A stretch of 9,602 nt of DNA from Firmicutes bacterium CAG:124 (GTDB taxonomy: Bacteria; Bacillota; Clostridia; Oscillospirales; Oscillospiraceae). The first letter of the stretch is position 1, and every line of letters starts with the position of its first letter. Made by a program: the position numbers and the translations under genes. Under the pieces are notes generated by a model. It worked only from the letters and a program-made list of their open reading frames with translations. It had not been told where the DNA came from and did not search any database. Location: the NCBI GenBank assembly GCA_000432135.1, contig HF990518.1:1-9602 (forward strand), in the 5' to 3' direction. Positions 1-5,756 of the stretch are shown one piece after another.

Positions 1-30
1 CTTTTTTCTTTCCTTTGTCATGGTTCGCAT
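1..30 (-). CDS. 5' end of an unidentified gene (partial, runs off the window)
   Basis: An ATG at 30-28 is preceded, five bases upstream, by a GGAGG ribosome binding site (36-40). It opens a frame reading MRTMTKERKK, ten codons that reach the window edge without a stop. A second in-frame ATG at 21-19 is too far from the GGAGG to be preferred. A candidate promoter and a direct repeat lie just upstream. The product cannot be identified from ten residues; a basic, hydrophilic start would suit a membrane protein with a cytoplasmic N-terminus, but that is a guess. Genes next to AraC-type response regulators in Firmicutes are often ABC sugar transporter components, which makes that one possibility. 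Confidence 0.55.
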   Translation of the reverse strand, partial: MRTMTKERKK

Positions 31-35
31 GGGTT

Positions 36-61
36 CCTCCGCTTTCTTTTTCTTCATTTTA
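36..61 (-). promoter_or_regulatory. Candidate -10 element and ribosome binding site of the leftmost gene
   Basis: On the minus strand TAAAAT (56-61) lies 17 bp downstream of TTGGAA (79-84), a fair sigma-A-type pair (5/6 and 4/6 matches to consensus). The GGAGG ribosome binding site at 36-40 follows. The weak -35 is what one expects of a promoter that needs an activator. Confidence 0.45.
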
Positions 62-78
62 CGAATTCGCGTTTCTAT

Positions 79-84
79 TTCCAA
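79..84 (-). promoter_or_regulatory. Candidate weak -35 box (TTGGAA) of the leftmost gene
   Basis: TTGGAA on the minus strand is exactly 17 bp from the TAAAAT -10 at 56-61. Its upstream edge is 7 bp from a copy of the 9-bp repeat at 92-100, a position typical of class II activator sites. Confidence 0.4.
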
Positions 85-91
85 GTCGTAA

Positions 92-121
92 TTGCGACAA
101 TATTGGCAGGGTTTGCGACAA
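92..121 (-). repeat. Direct repeat of TTGTCGCAA, two exact copies 21 bp apart (candidate activator site)
   Basis: The 9-mer TTGTCGCAA occurs on the minus strand at 121-113 and again at 100-92. The copies are identical, in the same orientation, and 21 bp apart, which is two turns of B-DNA. The match extends loosely to T-x-TTGTCGCAA. AraC/XylS-family proteins commonly bind two direct half-sites about 21 bp apart, with the downstream one abutting -35, as here. The AraC-type regulator encoded at 314-1378 is the obvious candidate binder. Binding is inference; the repeat itself is directly visible. Confidence 0.6.
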
Positions 122-248
122 CATCTTGTGCATTGCTTCTAAATACCAACTGTCGTTTTCCTTCTCTGTTGGTCAATTTTACATTGATTTTACATCCGCT
201 TGAAAATTGGATAAATCGCACAAATCCGATCGTTTCTTATTATGCAAA

Positions 249-274
249 GCGCACATGTATTTCTGCATGTGCGC
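249..274 (-). terminator. Hairpin downstream of the response regulator gene, possible terminator
   Basis: GCGCACATG (249-257) and CATGTGCGC (266-274) form a perfect 9-bp stem with an 8-base loop, 40 bp after the regulator's stop codon. On the minus strand the stem is followed only by TTTGCATAAT, a weak T tract. It could terminate inefficiently or protect the 3' end, or instead be a protein-binding dyad. Confidence 0.45.
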
Positions 275-313
275 CCTGATTTGCTTTTACATCGACGCTG
301 CTGCGCCGCCGTC

Positions 314-1378
314 TTATTCCTGCGGCGGCTCCTCTCGCTGGCTCAGATTCAGCCTCTGCTGATATTCGCGCATGGAGCAGCCGGTACAGGTCTTGAAAGC
401 GGTGCAGAAGCTCTTTTTGTCCTTGTAGCCCACGGCCTCCGGGATGGATTTGACGTCCTTTCCGTTCCTCAGCATTCCAATGGCCGCCTTGATCCGAATG
501 CGGAGCAGATACTCCGCAAACGTCTCATTCATCTCCGCGCGGAACTTTCGGACAAAGTGCCGTGAGCTGATATGGGCATACGCCGCTACGCTCTCGGCAG
601 TCAGCTTTTCTCCAAGGTGCGTCTGCATATAGACACAGGCGCGCCCAATGGTGTCGCTTTTCAGCGCATCCTCCTGCATAATATAGCCCTTTTCCGCGAG
701 CAGCTTCCAGATTGTGTCGATTTGCGTTGTCACAGCGTGTGTGGATGTCAGTTCCTCCAGCGGCGTGTCCATTATGCTGCTTCGGATTTGCAGGAAAAGC
801 GCCTCATCGCGGCGGCGAATTTCCATGCGCAGCTCCTCCATCAGCGCACGCACCAGCAGCGTCTCGATGCAGAATGAATCATTGGAAACCAGTGGCTTGA
901 TTCTGGAGTACAGCTGCCAATGCTCTTCGCAGATTTCCGGCCGCAAGGCCGTAAGCAAGCGCAGGAGCTTTGGAATAATCTCATCCCAATTGGTCTGGCT
1001 GCGCAGATAGGCTTCTTCCCGACTTTCCGCGTGCAGCTCCTCTGAAACGCGGATCATCGTGCTGCGCAGCGCGTCGATCCCGTCAGACTTCGGCAAATAG
1101 TCATATGCACCGCACCGGACAGCTTGCTGTGCTTCCGCAAGACTCGGGGTATCCGTCACGAAAATCACGCGGACGCGCGGACATTGACTGCGAATGCGCT
1201 CTGCAAACTCGAAGCCGGAGGTGTCCGGCAGTTTCGTGTTCGTGATGAGCACCGATGCCGTTTCGCCCTTCTGCATCCACTGCGAGATCCACTTTCCCAT
1301 GCTCTCGCCGCGCACCATGCCGAATCCCAACCCGTAAAAATCAATCCCGTTAATACCTCTATGCGGTATCTCAGGCAT
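314..1378 (-). CDS. AraC-family response regulator with degenerate receiver domain (5' end frameshifted)
   Basis: Two-component-type regulator of the YesN/AraC class. Residues 10-110 are a receiver domain from helix 1 onward: the LGF turn at 17-19, the beta-3 strand LITNTKLPDTSGF at 44-56, T75 at the switch position, and GAYDYLPKS with K97. The phospho-accepting Asp is replaced by N47. Residues about 110-240 are a helical linker. Residues about 245-342 are a complete AraC DNA-binding domain with two helix-turn-helices (A-ISSRHFVRKFR and IPEAVGYKDKKSF). This frame lacks beta-1 and the acidic residues of the receiver. They are found in the next frame, starting at an ATG at 1404 with a strong ribosome binding site, so the reading frame is broken near 1336-1349. 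The ATG at 1378 has no ribosome binding site. No histidine kinase gene is present. It probably controls nearby sugar or transport genes. The family call is secure, but functionality is uncertain. Confidence 0.85.
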   Translation of the reverse strand: MPEIPHRGINGIDFYGLGFGMVRGESMGKWISQWMQKGETASVLITNTKLPDTSGFEFAERIRSQCPRVRVIFVTDTPSLAEAQQAVRCGAYDYLPKSDGIDALRSTMIRVSEELHAESREEAYLRSQTNWDEIIPKLLRLLTALRPEICEEHWQLYSRIKPLVSNDSFCIETLLVRALMEELRMEIRRRDEALFLQIRSSIMDTPLEELTSTHAVTTQIDTIWKLLAEKGYIMQEDALKSDTIGRACVYMQTHLGEKLTAESVAAYAHISSRHFVRKFRAEMNETFAEYLLRIRIKAAIGMLRNGKDVKSIPEAVGYKDKKSFCTAFKTCTGCSMREYQQRLNLSQREEPPQE

Positions 1379-1404
1379 GAATCTGTAAAAAACGCTTCAA
1401 ACAT
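1336..1404 (-). pseudogene. Out-of-frame 5' part of the response regulator gene
   Basis: An ATG at 1404-1402 follows GAGGT with a 5-base spacer, the best ribosome binding site for this gene. The frame begins MFEAFFTDSCLRYR and continues IEVLTGLI. This aligns with the usual response-regulator start (hydrophobic beta-1, acidic pair, then an Arg and a hydrophobic helix ending L-I-D): TDS takes the place of V-DD. The frame then enters nonsense and stops at 1165, while the receiver continues in the 314-1378 frame. On the minus strand the junction reads GATTGATTTTTACGGG. Adding one T, or restoring a third GATT unit, would join the frames. The cause could be a real mutation, a sequencing indel, or frameshifting. 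No canonical -1 slippery heptamer is present. Confidence 0.7.
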
Positions 1405-1416
1405 AGGTTACCTCAC
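1399..1416 (-). promoter_or_regulatory. Ribosome binding site that decides the original start of the regulator
   Basis: On the minus strand GAGGT followed by AACCT and ATG (ATG at 1404-1402). It has optimal strength and spacing, whereas the ATG at 1378 has none. This is the main evidence that the gene originally began at 1404. Confidence 0.6.
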
Positions 1417-1470
1417 ATCCATTCATTGGTGTTGCACCTGCCGGGACGGCAAAAACGCACAAAGCGGCTA

Positions 1471-1791
1471 TTACTTGTTTCCAAAGGCGTTCACCATTAC
1501 GCAGCCGGCGGTAATCAGCACAAGACCGATGATTCCAACCGTGGAGAGTTTTTCCTTGTATGCAAAAATCGAAACCAGCGAGGTGACAATCAGTCCAACG
1601 CCGCACCAGGTTGCGTATCCGATATTCAGGTTGATCCGGTTCAGACTTTTTGCAAAGGTGTAATGGCAGACAATATACGCCGCCGCGCAAATCAGCGACG
1701 GGGTCAGCTTTGTAAAGCCCTCCGTCTGCTTCAGATAGCTTGTGGCGATAACCTCCGAGACAATTGCAATGGCAAGAAATGCATATTCCAT
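1471..1791 (-). CDS. Small multidrug resistance (SMR) family exporter, QacC/EmrE-like
   Basis: A 106-residue membrane protein with four hydrophobic helices (about residues 3-20, 31-49, 57-76 and 84-103), the normal SMR length. E13 in IVSEVIATSYLK is the essential proton- and drug-binding glutamate of helix 1. EGFTKLTPS and YATWCGVGLIVTSLVS match the conserved loop 1 and helix 3 (Trp plus GxG dimer motif), and KE follows. NIGYATW and the C-terminal N-x-FG resemble staphylococcal QacC/Smr more than the guanidinium exporter (SugE/Gdx) type. SMR proteins act as dual-topology homodimers in the inner membrane, swapping protons for cationic compounds. The ATG follows GAGG and starts 6 bp after the HAD stop codon, so translation is probably coupled. 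The substrate is unknown. Confidence 0.92.
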   Translation of the reverse strand: MEYAFLAIAIVSEVIATSYLKQTEGFTKLTPSLICAAAYIVCHYTFAKSLNRINLNIGYATWCGVGLIVTSLVSIFAYKEKLSTVGIIGLVLITAGCVMVNAFGNK

Positions 1792-1797
1792 TTTGCC

Positions 1798-2556
1798 TCA
1801 CAGTCCTTTCTGTTCTAATTGCCGGATGAGTGCCGGAACATCGGCGACGGAATCCAAAATGTAATCCGCCGCAGGCGCCAGCTGCTCTCTGGATGAAACG
1901 CCGCTTAAAACACCAACGGCGATTGCGCCGCCGTTGTGCGCAAAGTTCATGTCGTTTATCGTGTCGCCCACAACAAGGATATTTTCCGGCGCGATGTGCC
2001 ACTGCGCCGCGGCGCACGAAATGATGCGCCCATCCGGCTTTAACGGCATATCCCCTGCCATCTGATCTCCCGCGAAAAAGGAGAACAGCGGCAGAATCTG
2101 CAAGCCTTTCAGACATTTGACCGCGGCCTCGCAGGTATCCGTGGTTGCAACGCCGAAATGAATGCTCTTTTCATGCAGCGGCTGCAAAATGGCCGGCAAA
2201 TCTCCAATGCCCTTGATACTTTTGTTCTCCGCAAAGCTCTCCTCGTCAAAATACCGGGTGAGCTTTCCCTCCAAATCCCGCGTGTCAACCGGTGCTTGCG
2301 CGTGCATCGCTTCCAGCGCCGGCTTCATGTCAATCGCCATATCCAAAAATGTTTTCCACGCGAATGAACCGTCAGGAAGCACGTGATTTTGTATAATTCC
2401 GATAGAATTGAGCGCTTTTTCCGTGTGGATATCGGTGACTGGGATTTTGTAATCCGAAAGAATGCGCCGGATGACGCACTGCGCGGCAGGAATCCAGAAT
2501 TCGTTGAAATCCAGCAGCGTTCCGTCTTTGTCAAAAATAATCCCGGATATTTTCAT
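1798..2556 (-). CDS. HAD-superfamily hydrolase (phosphoglycolate-phosphatase-like)
   Basis: A 252-residue cytoplasmic HAD phosphatase. Motif I is FDKDGTLLD with nucleophile D9 and acid/base D11. Motif II is VATTD (T138/T139), motif III the lysine K173 in PLKPDGR, and motif IV VVGDTINDM with D198 and D202. A helical cap between motifs I and II (about residues 17-110) places it in subfamily I. Such enzymes remove phosphate from small sugar or organic phosphates; the exact substrate cannot be read from sequence. It is first in a run with the SMR exporter and the response regulator. Upstream AAAGGA and GAGAGAT are possible ribosome binding sites. A candidate promoter is found at 2669-2696. Confidence 0.9.
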   Translation of the reverse strand: MKISGIIFDKDGTLLDFNEFWIPAAQCVIRRILSDYKIPVTDIHTEKALNSIGIIQNHVLPDGSFAWKTFLDMAIDMKPALEAMHAQAPVDTRDLEGKLTRYFDEESFAENKSIKGIGDLPAILQPLHEKSIHFGVATTDTCEAAVKCLKGLQILPLFSFFAGDQMAGDMPLKPDGRIISCAAAQWHIAPENILVVGDTINDMNFAHNGGAIAVGVLSGVSSREQLAPAADYILDSVADVPALIRQLEQKGL

Positions 2557-2618
2557 GTGATCTCTCTGTCCTTTCTCTTGCAGAACGTAATGCTGCGCTT
2601 CGATAACAGCAGACAGTT

Positions 2619-2635
2619 ACATTCTAAAAGAATGT
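2619..2635. repeat. Perfect palindrome in the leader of the HAD operon
   Basis: ACATTCT (2619-2625) and AGAATGT (2629-2635) form a perfect 7-bp inverted repeat around AAA. It lies roughly 25-45 bases into the expected transcript, so it may be an operator or a small RNA hairpin. It lacks a following T tract. Confidence 0.4.
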
Positions 2636-2668
2636 GAGCCAGTACGAACAGGGTGCATTCATGACATT

Positions 2669-2696
2669 TTTATACGCAATCACGCCATGATTGCAA
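2669..2696 (-). promoter_or_regulatory. Candidate promoter of the HAD-SMR-regulator operon with a dyad in its spacer
   Basis: On the minus strand TTGCAA (2691-2696) and TATAAA (2669-2674) are separated by 16 bp. A perfect inverted repeat, GCAATCA (2676-2682) and TGATTGC (2688-2694) around a 5-base centre, sits between and over the -35. That placement suits a repressor blocking RNA polymerase. A MerR-type activator would usually need a 19-20 bp spacer. The expected start of transcription is about 2661, giving a leader of about 105 bases. Confidence 0.5.
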
Positions 2697-2759
2697 TTGC
2701 TCTTAAAAAGTGTGCATGCTATGATTTTAAAAGAAAGCAACCGGAGAATCAAGCGTTTG

Positions 2760-2801
2760 AAAAAGAACCACCAGTCATGTGTGCAATGCATGACTGGTGG
2801 T
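2760..2801 (-). terminator. Intrinsic terminator after the five-gene glycan operon
   Basis: ACCACCAGTCATG (2767-2779) and CATGACTGGTGGT (2789-2801) are a perfect 13-bp stem with a 9-base loop. On the minus strand the stem is followed by TC and five T residues. It starts a few bases after the stop codon of the GH94 gene, the expected place for the operon terminator. Confidence 0.88.
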
Positions 2802-2806
2802 CTCCT

Positions 2807-5098
2807 TTATACAGTAACGGTCAGCTGCTTTCTTCCGTCCACATGCGGGAGAAGTAGCTTTTGGTTTTTTGTAATGGTGATCTCATACCGGCAGCCGCGG
2901 AACACGCGGGTGACCTTTGCCGGGAGCAGCTGCTCCGGCAGGCAGGGGTCGATCTCAAGGCCGTCCCATGTTGGGCGGACGCCCAGCAGATACTGCGTTG
3001 CGGCCAGATACATCCATGCCGCCGTACCGGTCAGCCACGAGACGTTGGCAAGGCCGAATTTGTCGCTCTCCGGGCCGAAGATGTTCGAGGAATAGACATA
3101 CGGCTCCGCCTTATAGCGCTCCGCGCCTGCCGTTTTCTGCGCGATCATCGGCAGAAGCTGATGATAATACTTCCAAGCGTTTTCCGGGCGCCCCAGCATA
3201 CATTCTGCGATAATTGCCCATGTATTCGCGTGGCAGAAGACGCTGCCGTTTTCGCCGCAGCCCTTGTTGTAGCAGGTCAGGTTTTCTTCCTTTGTCGGGT
3301 AGTCCGTCGTCATGGCCGGGTGAATTTTCTTGATGCCGAGATCGGTATCCAAGTATTCTTTCACACTGTCCATGGCCTGTCTCTGCTGCTCCTGTGTGCC
3401 GAGGCCGCTGAGGACTGCCCAGCTCTGCGTGTTGAGCCAGATCTTTGCCTGCGGCTCAGACTCCGAGCCGATAAAGCGGCCCTCGTCCGTGATGCAGCGG
3501 CGGAACCACGCGCCGTCCCACGCAAGCGTGCGGCAAAGCGCCTGCTGGCGGTCATAGAGCGCCTTGCATTCCGCTGCAAACTCCGGTTCACCCATGCGCT
3601 CCGCCAGCTCCTGCATCATGCGCAGCGCGACGGCAAACTGCATCCCTGTCCAGATGCTCTCGCCCTTCCCCTTGCGGCAGACCTTATAGAGCATATCGTT
3701 CCAGTCGGAGCTGAGCATCAGCGGGAAGCCGTGCGCGCCCATGTTCTGCGCGGTGAAGCGGATGGACTGTTTGATATGCTCCCAGATCGTGCCGCTGCCG
3801 CCGTCGAAATACGGGGCCTGCGTGTCGAGGTACGAAACGCTGCCCTCCTCCAGCGCAATGTGATAGGCGTCCATGACCAGCCAGAGGTGGTTGTCCGAGT
3901 GGACGCGCGTGACCGGCTCCCAGCCCTCGGTGGGGAAGAAATAGTGGTTGCAGTGGCCGTCCTGATACTGCTGGGTCAGGAGCAATTCAAATTTCTCTTT
4001 TGCCCGGTCAAGTTGAAGCGGGATCATGGCGAGAACATCCTGCGCGGTGTCGCGCACGCCGATGCCGCGGAACGTACCGGTGGCGTAGTAGCTGATATTC
4101 CGGGAGAAGCGGAAGTTCCGCTCCATCTGATAGGGGTTCCAGATGTTAATCATCGTCTCCGCGTCCTTGTCCGGGAGGCTGCACTGGAAGCCGGAGAAAA
4201 AGTCCTCCCAGCTGTCCGCCAGCTTCTGCATGGACGCGGTGAAAAAGTCAGGGGCTTTGCAGGCAGCAAGGGACTTGGAAATCTCGCTCTCCGTCATCTC
4301 CGTGCCGAGATAAATATTGAGCGATTTTGTCTCTCCGGCGCGGAGCGTCAGCGGCAGCTCCAGCGCGAAGCACGGGTCGCCGCCGAAAAGTGTGGAATTT
4401 TTCAGGTGCTCATGTTCGAGTCTGATCGGCGCTTCCTCACTGCGGTAGCTGCCGACAAATTCATCACGGTCGCAGTCAAACCCGGCGGCGGGCGCGTCGC
4501 TTGCGAAGTAGACCAGCGGCGTCTCGTCGGGCTTCGGCTGATTTTCCACGCCGTAGCGGTAAATGAGCACGCCGTCCTTTTCGTAAACAGAAAGCTGGTG
4601 CTTGTTATAGCACTGCCATTGCAGCTCGCGCATGAATTCCATCATGCCAAGCTCGACGTAGGGGTAAATCGTCACGTTCCGGTCACAGTCGGAGCGCAGC
4701 TCCAGATGCCAGAGCATGACGTTTTTCAGCGGACTGACCAGATATGTAACCTCGGCGTGCAGGCCGTCACGTTCTGCCGTAAAGCGGGTGTAGCCCATGC
4801 CGTGCGCGGCCTCCCATTTCTCAGGCTTACATGCGCACGGTTCGCTCGTCGGGCACCAGACGGAATCGCCGTCCTTGATGTAGGTGTAGAAGCCGCTGCG
4901 GTCGGTCGGCAGGTGGAAGAAGCGGTAGTGGTTGATGCGCCAGATCTGCGGCGAACGGTACCACGCAACGCCGCCGCCCGCCTGCGAGATCATCGCATGG
5001 AGCGTTCCGTTGGATAGGTAGTTCATCCACGGGGTCGGCATATTGTACCGGGACAGCACAATTTCCCGATTCTGATTCTCAAAACGGTATGGGTTCAT
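2807..5098 (-). CDS. GH94 family disaccharide phosphorylase (cellobiose/chitobiose phosphorylase-like)
   Basis: A 763-residue cytoplasmic enzyme that would split a beta-linked disaccharide with phosphate, yielding an alpha-sugar 1-phosphate. An N-terminal beta-sandwich (about 1-290, including NQNREIVLSR and PTPWMNYLSNG) is followed by a linker helix and an (alpha/alpha)6 catalytic barrel from about 330. Visible GH94 signatures are GIGVRDTAQD (345-354), QDGH (379-382), DNHLW (402-406), SDWND (464-468) with catalytic acid D468, GCGENGSVFCHANTW (613-627) and SWLTG (687-691), the last near the phosphate site. There is no signal peptide. The start at 5098 is chosen because it overlaps the esterase stop codon as ATGA and has GGAGA upstream; an ATG at 5134 would add 12 residues inside the esterase gene. 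The N-terminus resembles diacetylchitobiose phosphorylase, but specificity is not settled. It is the last gene of the operon. Confidence 0.92.
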   Translation of the reverse strand: MNPYRFENQNREIVLSRYNMPTPWMNYLSNGTLHAMISQAGGGVAWYRSPQIWRINHYRFFHLPTDRSGFYTYIKDGDSVWCPTSEPCACKPEKWEAAHGMGYTRFTAERDGLHAEVTYLVSPLKNVMLWHLELRSDCDRNVTIYPYVELGMMEFMRELQWQCYNKHQLSVYEKDGVLIYRYGVENQPKPDETPLVYFASDAPAAGFDCDRDEFVGSYRSEEAPIRLEHEHLKNSTLFGGDPCFALELPLTLRAGETKSLNIYLGTEMTESEISKSLAACKAPDFFTASMQKLADSWEDFFSGFQCSLPDKDAETMINIWNPYQMERNFRFSRNISYYATGTFRGIGVRDTAQDVLAMIPLQLDRAKEKFELLLTQQYQDGHCNHYFFPTEGWEPVTRVHSDNHLWLVMDAYHIALEEGSVSYLDTQAPYFDGGSGTIWEHIKQSIRFTAQNMGAHGFPLMLSSDWNDMLYKVCRKGKGESIWTGMQFAVALRMMQELAERMGEPEFAAECKALYDRQQALCRTLAWDGAWFRRCITDEGRFIGSESEPQAKIWLNTQSWAVLSGLGTQEQQRQAMDSVKEYLDTDLGIKKIHPAMTTDYPTKEENLTCYNKGCGENGSVFCHANTWAIIAECMLGRPENAWKYYHQLLPMIAQKTAGAERYKAEPYVYSSNIFGPESDKFGLANVSWLTGTAAWMYLAATQYLLGVRPTWDGLEIDPCLPEQLLPAKVTRVFRGCRYEITITKNQKLLLPHVDGRKQLTVTV

Positions 5099-5736
5099 TT
5101 GTCCGTCTCCGTTCTTTTTTGTGCCAGCAGCCACTGCAGGAGCATTTCATCATACGCATACGTCCATGCGTCATGGCCGCAGTCGCCAAAAACCGTCAGC
5201 CTTGCATTGCCGCCCGCACGCTGTATTGCCTTGACCATATCGACCGTCTCCGTCAGGGGTACGACATCGTCCAGCGCACCATGAAACGCCCAGACCGGCA
5301 TAGTCAATACCTCTGCGTTCCACGGCATTCCGCCGCCGCAGCAAGGCGCGATAGCCGCGAACAGCTCCGGCGCCGCCATCGCAAGGAACCATGTGCCGTA
5401 TCCGCCCATGCTGAGTCCTGTCAGCGTGACCCGATCCGGGTCACAGGCGTATGCTTCGATCATGCGGCAAACGAACCGCTTCAGTTTCGGAAGCATCGCC
5501 ACCCAAAAGGATCCTTCCGGGCAGCGCGGTTCGATCAGCACGCAGTCTTCTTCCCGCGTTTCTGTCAGGATGTTCGCCAGTCCATGAATCTCCGCCTTCT
5601 CCAGATCCTCACCACCGCCGCGTTCACCTGCGCCGTGCAGCTGGATAATCATTGGAAGACCTGCGTGCATCCGCTCCGGCATCCGGACGGCATAGGCAAA
5701 GCCCGCATCTGTCAACCGATGATATTGTACGTTCAT
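5095..5736 (-). CDS. Alpha/beta-hydrolase esterase (COG4099/CE1-like predicted esterase)
   Basis: A 213-residue serine hydrolase. The nucleophile elbow is GLSMGGYGTW with S109. HGALDDVVP supplies the likely acid D156, and CGHDAW the base H188. IIQLHGAGERGGG (30-42) is the oxyanion-loop signature of the small esterases often annotated as predicted peptidase or phospholipase/carboxylesterase. The start at 5736 has GGAGG with a 7-base spacer and lies 20 bp after the GH20 stop; a longer frame from 5913 would run into that gene. No signal peptide is seen. In this operon it probably removes acyl groups (for example acetyl or another ester) from an imported oligosaccharide. That role is inferred from context only. 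Confidence 0.88.
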   Translation of the reverse strand: MNVQYHRLTDAGFAYAVRMPERMHAGLPMIIQLHGAGERGGGEDLEKAEIHGLANILTETREEDCVLIEPRCPEGSFWVAMLPKLKRFVCRMIEAYACDPDRVTLTGLSMGGYGTWFLAMAAPELFAAIAPCCGGGMPWNAEVLTMPVWAFHGALDDVVPLTETVDMVKAIQRAGGNARLTVFGDCGHDAWTYAYDEMLLQWLLAQKRTETDK

Positions 5737-5756
5737 TTTGTATCCTCCGCCCTGTC

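Larger units (their letters stand above)
31..313. other. Intergenic region with no gene seen between the regulator and the leftmost gene
   Basis: About 280 bp, AT-rich compared with the flanking genes, with only short open frames on either strand and no convincing ribosome binding site besides that of the leftmost gene. It holds the hairpin at 249-274, the 9-bp direct repeat, and the candidate promoter listed separately. Confidence 0.7.

Noticed and set aside
305..329. GCCGCC/GGCGGC inverted repeat around the regulator stop codon
   Set aside because: Short stem with a long loop, mostly within coding sequence, and no T tract on either strand.
1124..1663. 179-codon plus-strand frame across the regulator/SMR junction
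   Set aside because: Antisense to real genes, no ribosome binding site logic, no domain.
1397..2116. 239-codon minus-strand frame spanning the SMR and HAD genes
   Set aside because: It overlaps two well-supported genes in another frame, is Arg/Cys/Gly-rich low-meaning sequence, and resembles no family.
2557..2668. Guanidine (ykkC-type) riboswitch ahead of the SMR operon
   Set aside because: SMR genes are often riboswitch-controlled, but the leader shows neither the ykkC core nor paired hairpins with ACGR loops, and the SMR is of the QacC rather than the guanidinium type.
2861..5017. 718-codon open frame on the plus strand
   Set aside because: It is exactly antisense to the GH94 gene, lacks any recognisable domain and is rich in Arg, Ala and Leu as expected of a mirror frame. 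The opposite strand carries clear GH94 motifs.
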